A stretch of 64,000 nt of DNA from Colius striatus (Eukaryota; Chordata; Aves; Coliiformes; Coliidae), in contig NC_084790.1 in the NCBI RefSeq assembly GCF_028858725.1, positions 4,036,001-4,100,000 on the forward strand, written 5' to 3'. Positions 53,746 to 64,000 of this stretch are shown piece after piece. A model generated the notes under the pieces. It searched no databases. It saw nothing but the letters and a program-made list of their open reading frames with translations, and was not told the origin of the DNA. Numbering within the stretch: position 1 is the first letter of the stretch; each line of letters begins with the position of its first letter. The position numbers and the translations under genes are program-made.

Positions 53746-54478
53746 AAGGAGCCTGGGGGGGCCCAGTGTGGGCACTCCCCTCCCCCCTCCCCCCGTGTGT
53801 GGGGGCAGCTGCACATGGTTTCCATCTCCAGCACAGAAGCAGCCTCAGTGCTCACAGGTAGGATGAAAGTGCAGCCGCCCCCACACCCCCTCCCAACCTG
53901 AAAACCACCCCCCAAAAAGGAGAAAAGTCTCTGGTTCAGGTAAATTGAGCTCTGCTTCTGCCTGCAGCTGCGGGCCAGGGGCGAGCGAGCTCAGGCAGGG
54001 CCCTGGGTCAGGGGTTAAGGGCAGCCCAAAGGATTAGGAACAACACTCAAAGGGTCATGGGACCCCTCCCCTGTCCCCTCCTGCGGGGGGAAGGCAAGGG
54101 GCTGCATCAGGAGGGGACAGAGCTGCACTCCTCCCACCCCTCCTTCTCATCAAATCCCAGTTCAGGAGGTCTGAGGGGCACAGAGAAGCCCCTCCAGCTC
54201 TGGGTGAGTGGCACTGGGTGGGGGGGACAGATCTAGATGAGGGCAGATGGGGGGGTGTGTTTGGCACATGTCAGTCAGTGGCTTCAGGATCCTGCAGAGG
54301 GGAAACTGCGGTGTGAGAAGGGGCTGAGCCTCCCCCAACCTTTTCTCAGTGCCATTAGTAAGGGGTGGCCTCTCCTGGGGAAGCTTTGGGGGCCACAAGG
54401 TGCTTGTCCCCAGATGCCTCCCCACCCCAGAGGAGAGGAGGGGCAGAGGAATGTCCCGTGAGGGCAGGTCCCCAGTGC

Positions 54479-57400
54479 TCAGGGCTTGCCCGAGAGCTCG
54501 CTGACCCGCTGCCGCAGGTGGAAGGCAAACTCGAACATGGTGGCAGCCAGGCTCTGGTGGATCAGGTACCGGGGCAGGCGACCCTGGGGGGAGAGAGAAG
54601 GGGGTCAGGGGCAGCACCTGTGGGGTTGTTGGTGGGGGAAGGGGTTGTGTTTTGGGGCTGAGCTCCACCCCAAGCCGAAGGCATCAGGCTGGGCTGAGGG
54701 ATGTCAAGGGCAGCGCTGAGGAGAGCTGCCTCCGGGGGGAGGAACTGGAACTGAAACGGGGAGAGAGAAGGGTGACTGTGATCTCTCAAAAAACGCTGTG
54801 ATCTCTCAAAAGAAAAAGCCTGGCACGACTCAACCCCAACGGCTCAGCCTCGGGGAGAGGCTGAAAATCATCCCCCTCCTCTCTGCGGGGGAAGGGAACT
54901 GGGGGCAGGGCCGGGGCAGCGCTGGGGCTGGCAATGGGGGGTGGGGAGGGGGCCACAGGAGGAAGCCTCCTGCCCTGCCTCGAGGCATTTCCAGGGCAGG
55001 GGGCAGAGAAGCTTTTCCCTGGAGCAGTTTTTCTCTGCGATGTGGGGGACAGGAGATGGTGAGACTGTTGGTCCAGGGACCATTTCAGCCGTGAAAGCTC
55101 CAGCATGGACGCAAACACAAACATACACAGACACACACACGTGGGTATTTCTCGCCCTTGGATGCAGGAAGGGATGAGCCATAGGTTATAAATACTTCAG
55201 GGCCAGAGGAAACAGCAAGGAGAGGGCTCTGGGCAGGAGCAGAGCCCTCCAGGAAGATGGTGGAGGCTGTGGCCAGGCAGGTTATTAATAGCTCAGCATT
55301 TCTTGCAGCAGCAGGGGTTGGTGGGTGGGTGAGTGCTCCCTGGCCTGGGCAGCATGAGAAGTGTCTTTTTCCTTTCTCAGACTCATTTTGCACAACACCA
55401 AAGGGGTTTGTTACCCTCCCAGCTTGGGAGGGGAAGCAGCACAGGAGCTGGAGCCACCAAGGTAAAGGCAACCCTGCTGCCAAGGGGTGCAGGGATCTGG
55501 CCCTGCTCTGAGGGAAGAAGCGCTTGGGGAGGGAAACAGGAGCTGCTGGAGTTGGTGGGGAGGGAGGGAGGGACGTGGGAGGGAGCAGAGCAGATGAATG
55601 GAGCCTTTGTGCTCACTGCTGCAGCCGTTACCAAGTCAACCTTCAGCGGAGGAAGGGATTGGGGACAGCTCTGCTCCCTCCCCCTGCCTCCTCTCCCCCG
55701 GCCACCCGACCCCGGGGCCCTTTGTGGGGCCACGAGCAAAGAGCTTCAGCTCTGGGTCCTCCTCCATGGCCCAGAGGCCTCTCCCTAGGGTGGTTGTGTT
55801 TAGGACAAGGGGTTTGTGCATGGTGGTCAGTCACTTACCCCATCAGCCAGACACCACTTCACACGTGCCAAAGAGGATAAAAACAATCCTCCCCCTCCCT
55901 CTCCCCTGATAAAGCCCCACACACAGGGATGTGAAACCCCAGGGGAGGGTTCCAAAGAACCTCCTCACCTCATACCAGGGCAACCTCAGGGAGGCAGAGG
56001 GGGATTTTTTTGGGTGGTATTGAAGCTCCATCAGCAAAGCTTGAGGCCCTCTGGGGCAGAAGCTGCTTTAAGGAGGCACTTTGGTCCATGCAGAGTCCAC
56101 GGGGGATGGGAGCTCTGCCAGGGCCAGGCTGTGGCCAAAGGATCAGCTTTCCATACCTTCAGGTCTGTGTTGAGGATCCAAATGAAGGTGCAGAGCCGGG
56201 GGTTGGTGGGACACTTCAGTACGATGAATCCTCCGGGGCCGTTCTCACCCCTGAAAGGAACCAAAAGCACCAGAGTCAGAGCTGGGGGGGGTGGCTGAAA
56301 TTCCCCCAAAACTCGAACCCGTGCTGGCTGTCACAGCAGTGGCTACTCCCACGGCCTGGCAACCAGGGCCAGAGCCCAGCAGCCCCTGAGGGGCTGGGAA
56401 GGGGTGTGCTGTGGGCACCCGTGGCAGGGCAGCTCTCCCACAGGTGCCAGGGCAGCTGGTGGAGAGGTGGCCTCTGCCCCCAGACCGTGCCAGCCTGGCC
56501 ACAGAAGCTCTTTGCCACAGAGAGGTTTTGGAAGTACAACCCTGGGGAAATGAAGGCCAAGCAGCACGTCCCAAGGACAGGGAGCTTTGCCACTTCAGCC
56601 CCCAGATGCTTCTGGAGGCTTAGATTGAGTCTCAGGATGGTTTAGATTGATGATCCAGCCTTTGGGGAGAACAAGGAGCTTTAAGTAACCCAGAGAACTG
56701 CTGCAGGGCAGGGAGAGAACCATTGTGATGAGGAAAGAGGTGGGGCAGGGCCCAGAGGTGCCCCTGCAGACAGACCCTTCAGCCAGGCTGCGACGGAAGG
56801 ACGTCCAGCAGAGACACATCCCTGGCTCCCACACCAGCACCCACAAGGACCCTGTCCTGGGGACACAAACAGCTTTGGGATGGGAGGAGCAGCCTGTGCC
56901 CTACTCTCCCCAGCTCCCACCTGGGCCAAAGCTGGCCAGAAAGGCCAGGCCCCACTGTGGTTTGGTCTCCCCAGGATGCTCAAAGGCTGTGGGACAAGAA
57001 GCTACGTTCTCATGTTGCCCCAGGGGAGGCTGAGATTGGAGCTGAGGAAGAACTTTCTCTCTGAGAGGGGTGTCAGCCCCTGTGCCAGGCTGCTCAGGGA
57101 GCTGGGGAAGTGCCCAGCTCTGGAGGGATCCCAAAGGCGTGGAGCTGAAGCACTGAGGGACAGGGGTTAGTGGTGGGCTGGGCAGGGTCAGGGCAGGGCT
57201 GGGACTGAAGGAGCTTCGAAGGGCTTTTGCAACCAAACAGTTCTCTGATTCTCTGATTCTTGGCACCATCTGACATAAGGAGGAGAGCTGTGCTCACACA
57301 CACACAGAGCCCAAATCCAGATCCCCCTCTCCCTGTTGAGGAACAAGCTATTTTTGCTGCCTACACTTGTAAAAAAGGGCCTTTCCTCCCCCCACCAAGT

Positions 57401-60400
57401 CCCTGAAGTCGCCAGTTCTCAAACAGACTGAGGCAGCTCCGAGTGAAAACGGCAATTGCTCTGAAAAGACAATTACTTCAACCAGACGATGAGCAAAACC
57501 AACAACAACAATGCGCAGCCCGTGTGTGGGAACCAGCTCAGCTGAGCCCCGGGCACAAGGAGTCCTTGTTGCAGGAGGTGGAGCTCGGTGCTGGAGAGGG
57601 GCGAGTCTGCCCAGCCCACCAGTAGCCCGGCGGAAGGGGGAGAGGCCACTGCCCCCGCCGCCGCTTTGGGAACCGGCCCAGCCCTGACGCAGCTCCTTTC
57701 ACCCTCCCGGGACTCTCTTCTCACAGCGCGCTGCTTCCGAGAAGGGAAAGGCATCCGGGAGGCTGAGCCTCGCTCAGCTGTTTATTGGCCCCTCCGAAAT
57801 GGCACTCGGCCCTGGTTGGGAATTCAGTGTTACATAAACAGGATGCAGGTTGAGGGGGGGGGAGGGAGGGTTTGTGCTGTTCCACCTCCACTCCCCTGAG
57901 TGGGAAACGCCCGAGAGACAGCGAATCGCACCGAGAGTGTCTTAGAACAAAAGGGAGGAAGAACAAGGTTTAGTTCCACAAATAGATGAGCTTTCCTGCC
58001 AACGCTGCCAGAAAAGACAGCGGGGTGTTCATCTCGGAAGGCTGGTTGCCCTAAAGCTGAAGAAAAGGCTGTGTGGAGTCAGATCAATGTGAGAAGAAAG
58101 TAGGATCTGCCTCTTACCTGACATATTTGGAGACAGGAGGCTTCAGGCTGTGTGTGGTCGACATCCCTGAGGAAATGTACCTGTCTCTCCTCCTCTCGAT
58201 CCGGCGCACGTTCACGAAATCCCTACGTGGAGAAAAGGGCTTTGAAAGGTGCCCCCAGGGCTGGGGCAGAGCTATGCCAGCAGCAGGGGGAGGAGAGGGG
58301 TGTGGGGGGCTCTTAGGTCTCTTAGGACAAGAGGAAAAAGCCTCAAATTGCACTAGGTCTAAAGCTCCCTGGTTGAGGTTGGAGCTGAGGCAGAACTGTG
58401 TCCCTGAGAGGGGTGTCAGCCCCTGTGCCAGGCTGCCCAGGGAGCTGGGGCAGTGCCCAGCCCTGGAGGGATCCCAAAGCCGTGGGGCTGAGGTGCTGAG
58501 GGCTGTGGGTCAGTGCTGGGCTGGGCAGGGTGAGGGCAGGGCTGGGACTGCAGCAGCTTCAAGGGCTTCTCCAACCAAACAATTCTGTGGTTCTCTTGAT
58601 TCCCAGCAGAAATGTTTGGAGGAGACCCGGAGAGGCTCCTGGCCTTTGGGTGTATCACTCCTATGGCCAGTTTTGCCTCCTGCTGTGTTTTAGAACAGTG
58701 ATTAAGGGCTCAGTATAAAACAGAGAGCAGAAGAAACCCACCTTGGGGAAACAACCCCTCCTGCAGCCCCGGCTGCCACATCGTAGGAGACAATCGTGTT
58801 GTCTTCGACCCGCTGCAAGATCTGGGGAGGGGGGATATAAAATCAGGAGAGAGATTTCCACTGTGTGCCTGCAGATCACAGAATCATAGAATGGTGGGGG
58901 TGGGAAGGGCCCGAGAAGGAGCCTCCACACCCTCCCTGGGCAGCCTGGGCCAGGGCTCCCTCACCTCAGCACCAAAGGATTTTCTCCTTGCGTTTAAGTG
59001 GAACTTTGTGTGTTCCAGCTTTTGTCCATTATCCCTTGTCCTGTCACTGGAGACAATGGATCCTCCTCAAAAAGGAGCAGGATTCAAAGCAACCAGAGGC
59101 AGAACTGTTTCCCTGAGAGGGGTGTCAGCCCCTGTGCCAGGCTGCCCAGGGAGCTGGGGGAGTGCCCAGCCCTGGAGGGATCCCAAAGCCGTGGAGCTGA
59201 GGTGCTGAGGGCCGTGGGGTAGCGGTGGGGTGGGCAGGGTGAGGCCAGGGCTGGGACTGCAGCAGCTTCAAGGGCTTTTGCAAATGTAATGATTCTGTGA
59301 TTCAGAGGCCCTTCAGCAGCTGACCCAAGGCTGAGGGGGCTGAGGGCTTTGGCAGAGGACGCAGAGGTTTGGCTCCTGCTCTGGGGGCGAGGGGACACAC
59401 ACAGTCATTGCACCGCCAGCACAAAACGTCCCAACCCTCCCAGGCAAAAGCAGGCAGTTGGCCTGAACCCCTGCCCACCTCCTGGGCTCCTGGGTGGGCA
59501 CACGTGTGCAGCTGCCCACCACAGTGCCCTCAGACCCCCTGGCTGGGTCTGAACGCCTCGGTGCCGCGGGAGGACCTGGGCAGCTCCTGCAGCCGCTCTT
59601 GGATCCAGAAGCTCCGACTCTCCGCTCCAAGGAGCTCCTGTGATTAAGCCATCTTTGTCCAGCACGCTCACCTGGCAAGCTGCCACTGTTCTGTTCCACA
59701 GGATCATCTTCTCAGGCTGGAGAATAACCTCCTGGTAAACCGTTTCAGCAGAGCACTGGAGGAAAGCCTGAGGAGAGAGGCAGAGCACTCAGCCAGGCCC
59801 CTGCTCCCCTCGGGGAGGGTTGTTTTTAAGGAGCACAGGGCAGATGACAAAGAAAGAGGGGGATAAGGTGGGAAGGGAGCAGAGGTGGTAAAACCAGGGC
59901 TGTCACCCCTCTGCCACTGTGGGACCCCGAGGGCACAGATAGGGGCCCAGAGGACAGCCCAGGCCTCTGGTTTCAGCAGCCACTGTGTGCTGAGGGCCGT
60001 GTGAGGGAGGGCAAGTGTCTGTCTGTCTGCAACATGGACAGGTCTTGGCTCCTCTCCCCTTGCTTGGATCACTTCAGGAAGCGCCTGACAAGCTCTTCTG
60101 AGCTCCAGCACAAGCCAGCCATCAATGCTTCACATCCCCTTGGGATGGGAGGTGGGGGGAATCTTTGGAGGCAAACAGTTCAGGCAGGAAAGCAGGACCC
60201 ATCCAGCTTTCCCTCTCCAACGTGGAGCTGCTCTGGCTCCTGCCAACGAGGCAACATATGCACTGGAACAAAGAAAAGGCACCGCAGCAGTGATGCTTCA
60301 TTAAAGCATGGGCTGCAGCCAAGGAGCTCCAGTGAGAGGGCAGGGAGTGTGGCACTCCCCCCAGCAGCTCTGCTCCATGCCAAGGCAGCAGCAGACGTAC

Positions 60401-63400
60401 TCCCAGCCCTGGTCTTGCTGGCAATTAGTTCCAATTAGCCTCCTTGGTCAGATTAGTTTCTAGATGCTGAGGTTGGAAGGAAGGTTTGGAGTCACCTGCT
60501 CCCACTTCTACCAGCAGAGACTGGGGCTCAGCCTATTTACTGGGGAGTTTGTCTGCCAGCCAAGGGGCTTTCCTGGAGAGATTCCCCAGAGCGTGTGGTG
60601 CGGTTCATCTGTCTCAAGTAAAGAGAGAGCGTTTTGCAGCCTGACCCAGGTGCCAGGGCCAGGGGAGAGAGCAGAAGCTGAGCCATGGCTCCTAGCAGAG
60701 CATTGGCTCTTTTGACTGTACCACACAGACTTAAAGGAGGCAACCAGGGAATGGTTCTTACCTTTAAAATAAAGGTCTTGCCATAGAAAGGGATTTCGAA
60801 AGTGTAAACGACATCCCCAAAGTCCTGTGCAAGGAATAAAACAAGTCAGCTTCAGGTGAGAGACAAGAATGGTGGGAAGGGCCCTGCAGAGCTCATCCAG
60901 CCTGTGACAGCAGGTTCCCCTCCATCAGGGGGCACAGGAGCGTGTTCAGGTGGGTTTGGAAACCTCTTGAGAAGGAGCCTCCACACCCTCCCTGGGCAGC
61001 CTGGGCCTGGGCTCCCTCAGGTGAGCACCAAACAAGATTCTCCTCCTGTGCCAGTGGAACTGTTTGTGTTCCAGCTTGTGCCCATTACCCCTTGTCCTGT
61101 CACTAGCCATCACAGAACAAAGACTGGCCTCATCCTCCTGACATCTACCCTTTAGGGGCAGCACTGGTAAGCCCCCCCCCCCCAACCTTTTCTTCTCCAG
61201 GCTGAACAGCCCCAGGTCCCAGAGCCTTTCCTCCTCACAGAGATGCTCTATCTATGGCTTGTATCTAGGGTACATTCTGCAGAGGCCATGGGGGCCATCC
61301 TGCCCTGTCCCAGATGACCCTCTCAGTGTCAGAACACCCCCACTCCAGCAGTGACCCTGGCTCAGGAACAGCCCTCAGCCTGTTTCAGATGCTCGTGCAC
61401 AAATCCCCATCGACAAAACAAGCTCCAGAGCAGCAGCAGCGAGGAGACAGAAAAAGAATCCGCTCCATGCCAGGCTGCAAACTCCTCGTCAAGGTCAAAT
61501 TCCCTTTGTAGCAAAGCTACCAACACCCAGGGAAGAGGAGAGGGGTTTGTTTGCCAACACTGCTGTTGTTACCTACATCTGAGAAGAGCCTCCCTGGAGG
61601 GGCTGGGGATGGACAGATGATAACCTTTCATCATTAGCCCTGTGTTAAACTCTGATTAGTCTATTTAAATCCATCCCCCTTTGGATAAAGAAAACAATCT
61701 GCCCAGCTAGTTTGGCATCAGACAATGGATCACTTGACAGGGGAATGCTGAACACCAGATGAGACTGCAGTTTGTAGGACTTTCGCCCTAGTTGTGTTTT
61801 AAGCCCACAAGCAGAAAGCAATGTTGGTTTTGAGGTGACATAGACCCTGCTCCTTGCTCTTCAGCCTTTGGGGAGAGCAAGGAGCTTTTAAGTAACCCAG
61901 AGAACTGCTGCAGGGCAGGGAGAGAACCATTGTGATGAGGAAAGAGGCAGGGCAGGGCCCAGAGGTGCCCCTGCAGACAGACCCTTCAGCCAGGCTGCGA
62001 CGGAAGGACGTCCAGCAGAGACACATCCCTGGCTCCCACACCAGCACCCACAAGGACCCTGTCCTGGGGACACAAACAGCTTTGGGATGGGAGGAGCAGC
62101 CTGTGCCCCACTCTCCCCAGCTCCCACCTGGGCCAAAGCTGGCCAGAAAGGCCAAGCCCCACTGTGGTTTGGTCTCCCCAGGATGCTCAAAGGCTGTGGG
62201 ACAAGAAGCTACGTTCTCATGTTGCCCCAGGGGAGGCTGAGATTGGAGCTGAGGAAGAACTTTCTCTCTGAGAGGGGTGTCAGCCCCTGTGCCAGGCTGC
62301 CCAGGGAGTCGGGAGGTCCTATGACCAATCAATCCTGTGACCCTAGGCTGTGGCAATGGGGCCCTTGAGCTCAGCCAAGAGGCCTTTGGGTCCTCACTCC
62401 TCCCCACCCCAACGTGAGACCCCTGCACCCACGCTCTAGAGGGAGGAGCCAGGGGCTGTGTCCTGTCAGACAGGCAGGCAATTAAACATCTAATTAAATA
62501 AGAGGGCATTTTACATTTAACCGAACTGGACGAGACTCCTAATTCAATCAGGTAATTGTAACGCTCGTTAATTTCTCCCATCGCAAGGAGGTTTCCAAAG
62601 CCTCCTCTCTCCTCCTGCTTCTGAAGCCACCCGTGCTCTCTGCAGCAGCACTGCCTGGCAGAAGGGGTTTTGGGGGGAGGGGGGAAGACACAGACACTTG
62701 CATTGTTTTTCTCAAACTTCCAGTTCTCCTCCTGGGCAAGGATTTGGTCCACGACCTCCATCGCTTCTCTGCCTTGTTGGGCATATTCTTTCTCCTAGGA
62801 GAGGGGAGAGAATTTCATTAGCTGGCTTTGCTGAAGGGCTGAACAGCGTGTGTGTGGCTTGCTATCCCCCACTCCCAGGGCTGGCAGAGAGAAAGGGGAG
62901 AGCTCCCATCACCACACTGCAGCAATCTCTTAATTTGGGTCACAGAGGCCTCGTTTTGGGAGCTCAGAGTCACGCTCCCCACCCTGGCTCGTGTCCACAC
63001 ACACCAGCTGCGTCTATCAGTGAGCCCTCCTGCCTTAAACGTAAGGGCTTCCAGGAGGCAAAGGGCTTCCTTCTGTAGGCTGCCAGGCCTGGGAGGGCTG
63101 GGGATGAACAGCAGGAGAACCACTTGGAGAAAGGGCTTGGAGTGGCCTGTGGCCAGTCAGGCTTGGGGGAGGCAAAGGATGGCCCCACGCGGCCATGGCT
63201 CAGCGGGGAGGGATGAGGCAGTGCCCAGTGTGTGGGTGAGGAGGGAAGGGGAGAGAGGGACAGGGAGGAGGCAGATTCACCTCCCTGTGGGGAACACACA
63301 GACCTGAAGTGGGGGGTAGTGTCAGGTGTTACCCAGAGGCACCCCCGTCCTGTGGTGGTCACGATGCCACCGGGCCCATGGCAACAGGGAGAGGGATGTG

Positions 63401-63642
63401 GCCAGAGCTCCTCAGCCAGTGTCCCCAGTACAGAAAGCTGTGAACTGGAGGATATCAGCCCCTGGGGCTCTGCAGGTGCAGCACCCTGACAGGGCTGCAG
63501 GGCTGTCAGCGGCTCCCACAGCCCTGAGTTGGCCCAAAGCCACTGGGCAGGGACAGCTGGCCATGGGCCACAGAGCCTCTGCTTACCTGAGCTGTCAATG
63601 CCTTCCTCCCTGCACCCTCCTCGTCTGACTCGTTGTCTGACC
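54479..63642 (-). CDS. STARD3: STARD3 (MLN64), last eight exons; 5' part outside window
   Basis: A late-endosomal cholesterol-transfer protein that tethers endosomes to the ER. Exons: 63587-63642, 62702-62794, 60762-60824, 59672-59767, 58742-58821, 58118-58222, 56157-56250, 54479-54583, about 230 residues. The first exon seen encodes [12 protein letters not shown], the acidic stretch after the FFAT-type motif; the transmembrane MENTAL domain lies beyond the right edge. The START domain follows: [111 protein letters not shown] and [20 protein letters not shown]. The intron after the KFEKNN exon begins GCAAGT, a GC-AG intron; a GT donor there would break the frame. Introns hold several CR1 fragments and a recent direct duplication. 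Confidence 0.96.
56655..57102. repeat. Direct duplication in STARD3 introns, copy 1
   Basis: About 445 bases almost identical to 61862-62312, from CCTTTGGGGAGA to the CR1 block at AGGCTGCTCAGGGAG. By eye there are about six substitutions and one indel. The segment starts in non-CR1 sequence and ends inside a CR1 fragment that continues to 57262 only in this copy. Confidence 0.93.
57014..57262 (+). mobile_element. CR1 LINE 3' fragment in STARD3 intron
   Basis: Second-subfamily CR1 from TGCCCCAGGGGAGGCTGAG to the tail ACAGTTCTCTGATTCTCTGA. Orientation is opposite to STARD3. Its first 90 bases are part of the duplicated segment. Confidence 0.85.
57263..58117. other. STARD3 intron sequence, no repeat named
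   Basis: Unique-looking intron sequence with a moderately CpG-rich part about 57640-57830. No exon or repeat is recognised. Confidence 0.5.
58320..58605 (+). mobile_element. CR1 LINE 3' fragment in STARD3 intron
   Basis: Second-subfamily CR1 with GAGAGGGGTGTCAGCCCCTG and the tail CAATTCTGTGGTTCTCTTGA, antisense to STARD3. Confidence 0.87.
58876..59068 (-). mobile_element. CR1 LINE 3' fragment, sense to STARD3
   Basis: It begins at ATCACAGAATCATAGAATGG, the complement of the CR1 terminal repeats, and carries the first-subfamily block to about 59068. It is directly followed by a plus-strand CR1, so two insertions abut tail-outward. Confidence 0.85.
59070..59305 (+). mobile_element. CR1 LINE 3' fragment, antisense to STARD3
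   Basis: Second-subfamily CR1 from about 59090 to the tail TAATGATTCTGTGATTCAGA. Confidence 0.87.
60870..61255 (-). mobile_element. CR1 LINE 3' fragment in STARD3 intron
   Basis: First-subfamily CR1 beginning near AGAATGGTGGGAAGGGCCCT (complement of the 3' end) and extending to the CTTCTCCAGGCTGAACAGCC block. Sense to STARD3, 5'-truncated. Confidence 0.85.
61862..62312. repeat. Direct duplication in STARD3 introns, copy 2
   Basis: The partner of 56655-57102, same orientation, 5.2 kb away. Its CR1 part is cut at CCAGGGAGTCGGGAGGTCC, where unrelated sequence resumes, so this copy is probably the derived one. Exons 58118-60824 of STARD3 lie between the copies. Confidence 0.93.
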
Positions 63643-63689
63643 CTGAGGGGAAGCACAGAATTAACACACAGCTGACAAAGAGCCTACAT

Positions 63690-63860
63690 AGAGTCACAGA
63701 ATGGTTTTGGTTGGAAAAGCCCTTGAAGGTCCTGCAGTCCCAGCCCTGCCCAGCCCACCACTCACCCACGGCCCTCAGCACCTCAGCTCCACGGCTTCGG
63801 GATCCCTCCAGGAGCTGAGGATTCCCCCAGCTCCCTGGGCAGCCTGTGCCACTGTAACCC
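63690..63860 (-). mobile_element. CR1 LINE short 3' fragment
   Basis: Second-subfamily CR1 beginning AGTCACAGAATGGTTTTGGT (complement of the tail), about 170 bases, in the STARD3 intron nearest the right edge. Confidence 0.85.
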
Positions 63861-64000
63861 TGTCCTGAGATCGAGTCCAATCCCCATACCCTGTCTGACA
63901 GGAAGGGATGTCAGTGGGGACGGAGGGACAGCGGGGGTGAGCCTGACATGACCTGAGCCCCACTCTGCTCTGGGGAAGGCTGAGCATGAAATGGGTGTTA
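63861..64000. other. STARD3 intron at the window edge
   Basis: No exon is recognised; the preceding STARD3 exons must lie beyond the window. Confidence 0.6.

Overview
This window looks like a gene-dense, GC-rich stretch of a bird genome, probably from a microchromosome. Three things suggest this. The host genes are vertebrate with compact exon-intron structures. The only dispersed repeats I recognise are CR1 LINE fragments ending in the usual ATTCTGTG-type 3' tail. Nearly every intron and spacer is filled by its own GC-rich minisatellite. Another sauropsid is not excluded. I see no rRNA, tRNA, CRISPR or retroviral sequence. Comparisons with human proteins are from memory.

Reading right to left, the window carries the ERBB2 amplicon cluster in the same order and orientation as human 17q12: STARD3 (minus, 3' part only), TCAP (minus), PNMT (minus), PGAP3 (plus), ERBB2 (minus), MIEN1 (plus), GRB7 (minus). 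I could place every coding exon of these genes by protein similarity, consensus splice sites and phase. GRB7 (14 coding exons), ERBB2 (27), MIEN1 (4), PGAP3 (8), PNMT (3) and TCAP (2) are complete. STARD3 shows its last 8 exons and runs off the right end. Left of GRB7, where mammals have IKZF3, there is a complete six-exon RDH8-type retinol dehydrogenase gene on the minus strand. The leftmost 6 kb holds CR1 fragments, a CpG-rich patch and no gene I can support.

ERBB2 and PGAP3 are head-to-head. MIEN1 and ERBB2 are tail-to-tail, as are PGAP3 and PNMT, with closely spaced polyadenylation signals. ERBB2 (receptor kinase), GRB7 (its SH2 adaptor) and MIEN1 (a prenylated migration factor) belong to one signalling neighbourhood. 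The other genes are unrelated in function: PNMT makes adrenaline, TCAP caps titin, PGAP3 remodels GPI anchors, STARD3 moves cholesterol and RDH8 reduces retinal.

No new gene system is evident. The points most worth a second look are: a 74-bp minisatellite in ERBB2 that has amplified the 5' splice site of exon 11; a recent direct duplication of about 445 bp inside STARD3; a shortened TCAP; a nine-G run that breaks the ERBB2 frame in the last exon; an altered ERBB2 C-terminus; and paired TAATCC sites in front of the RDH8-type gene.
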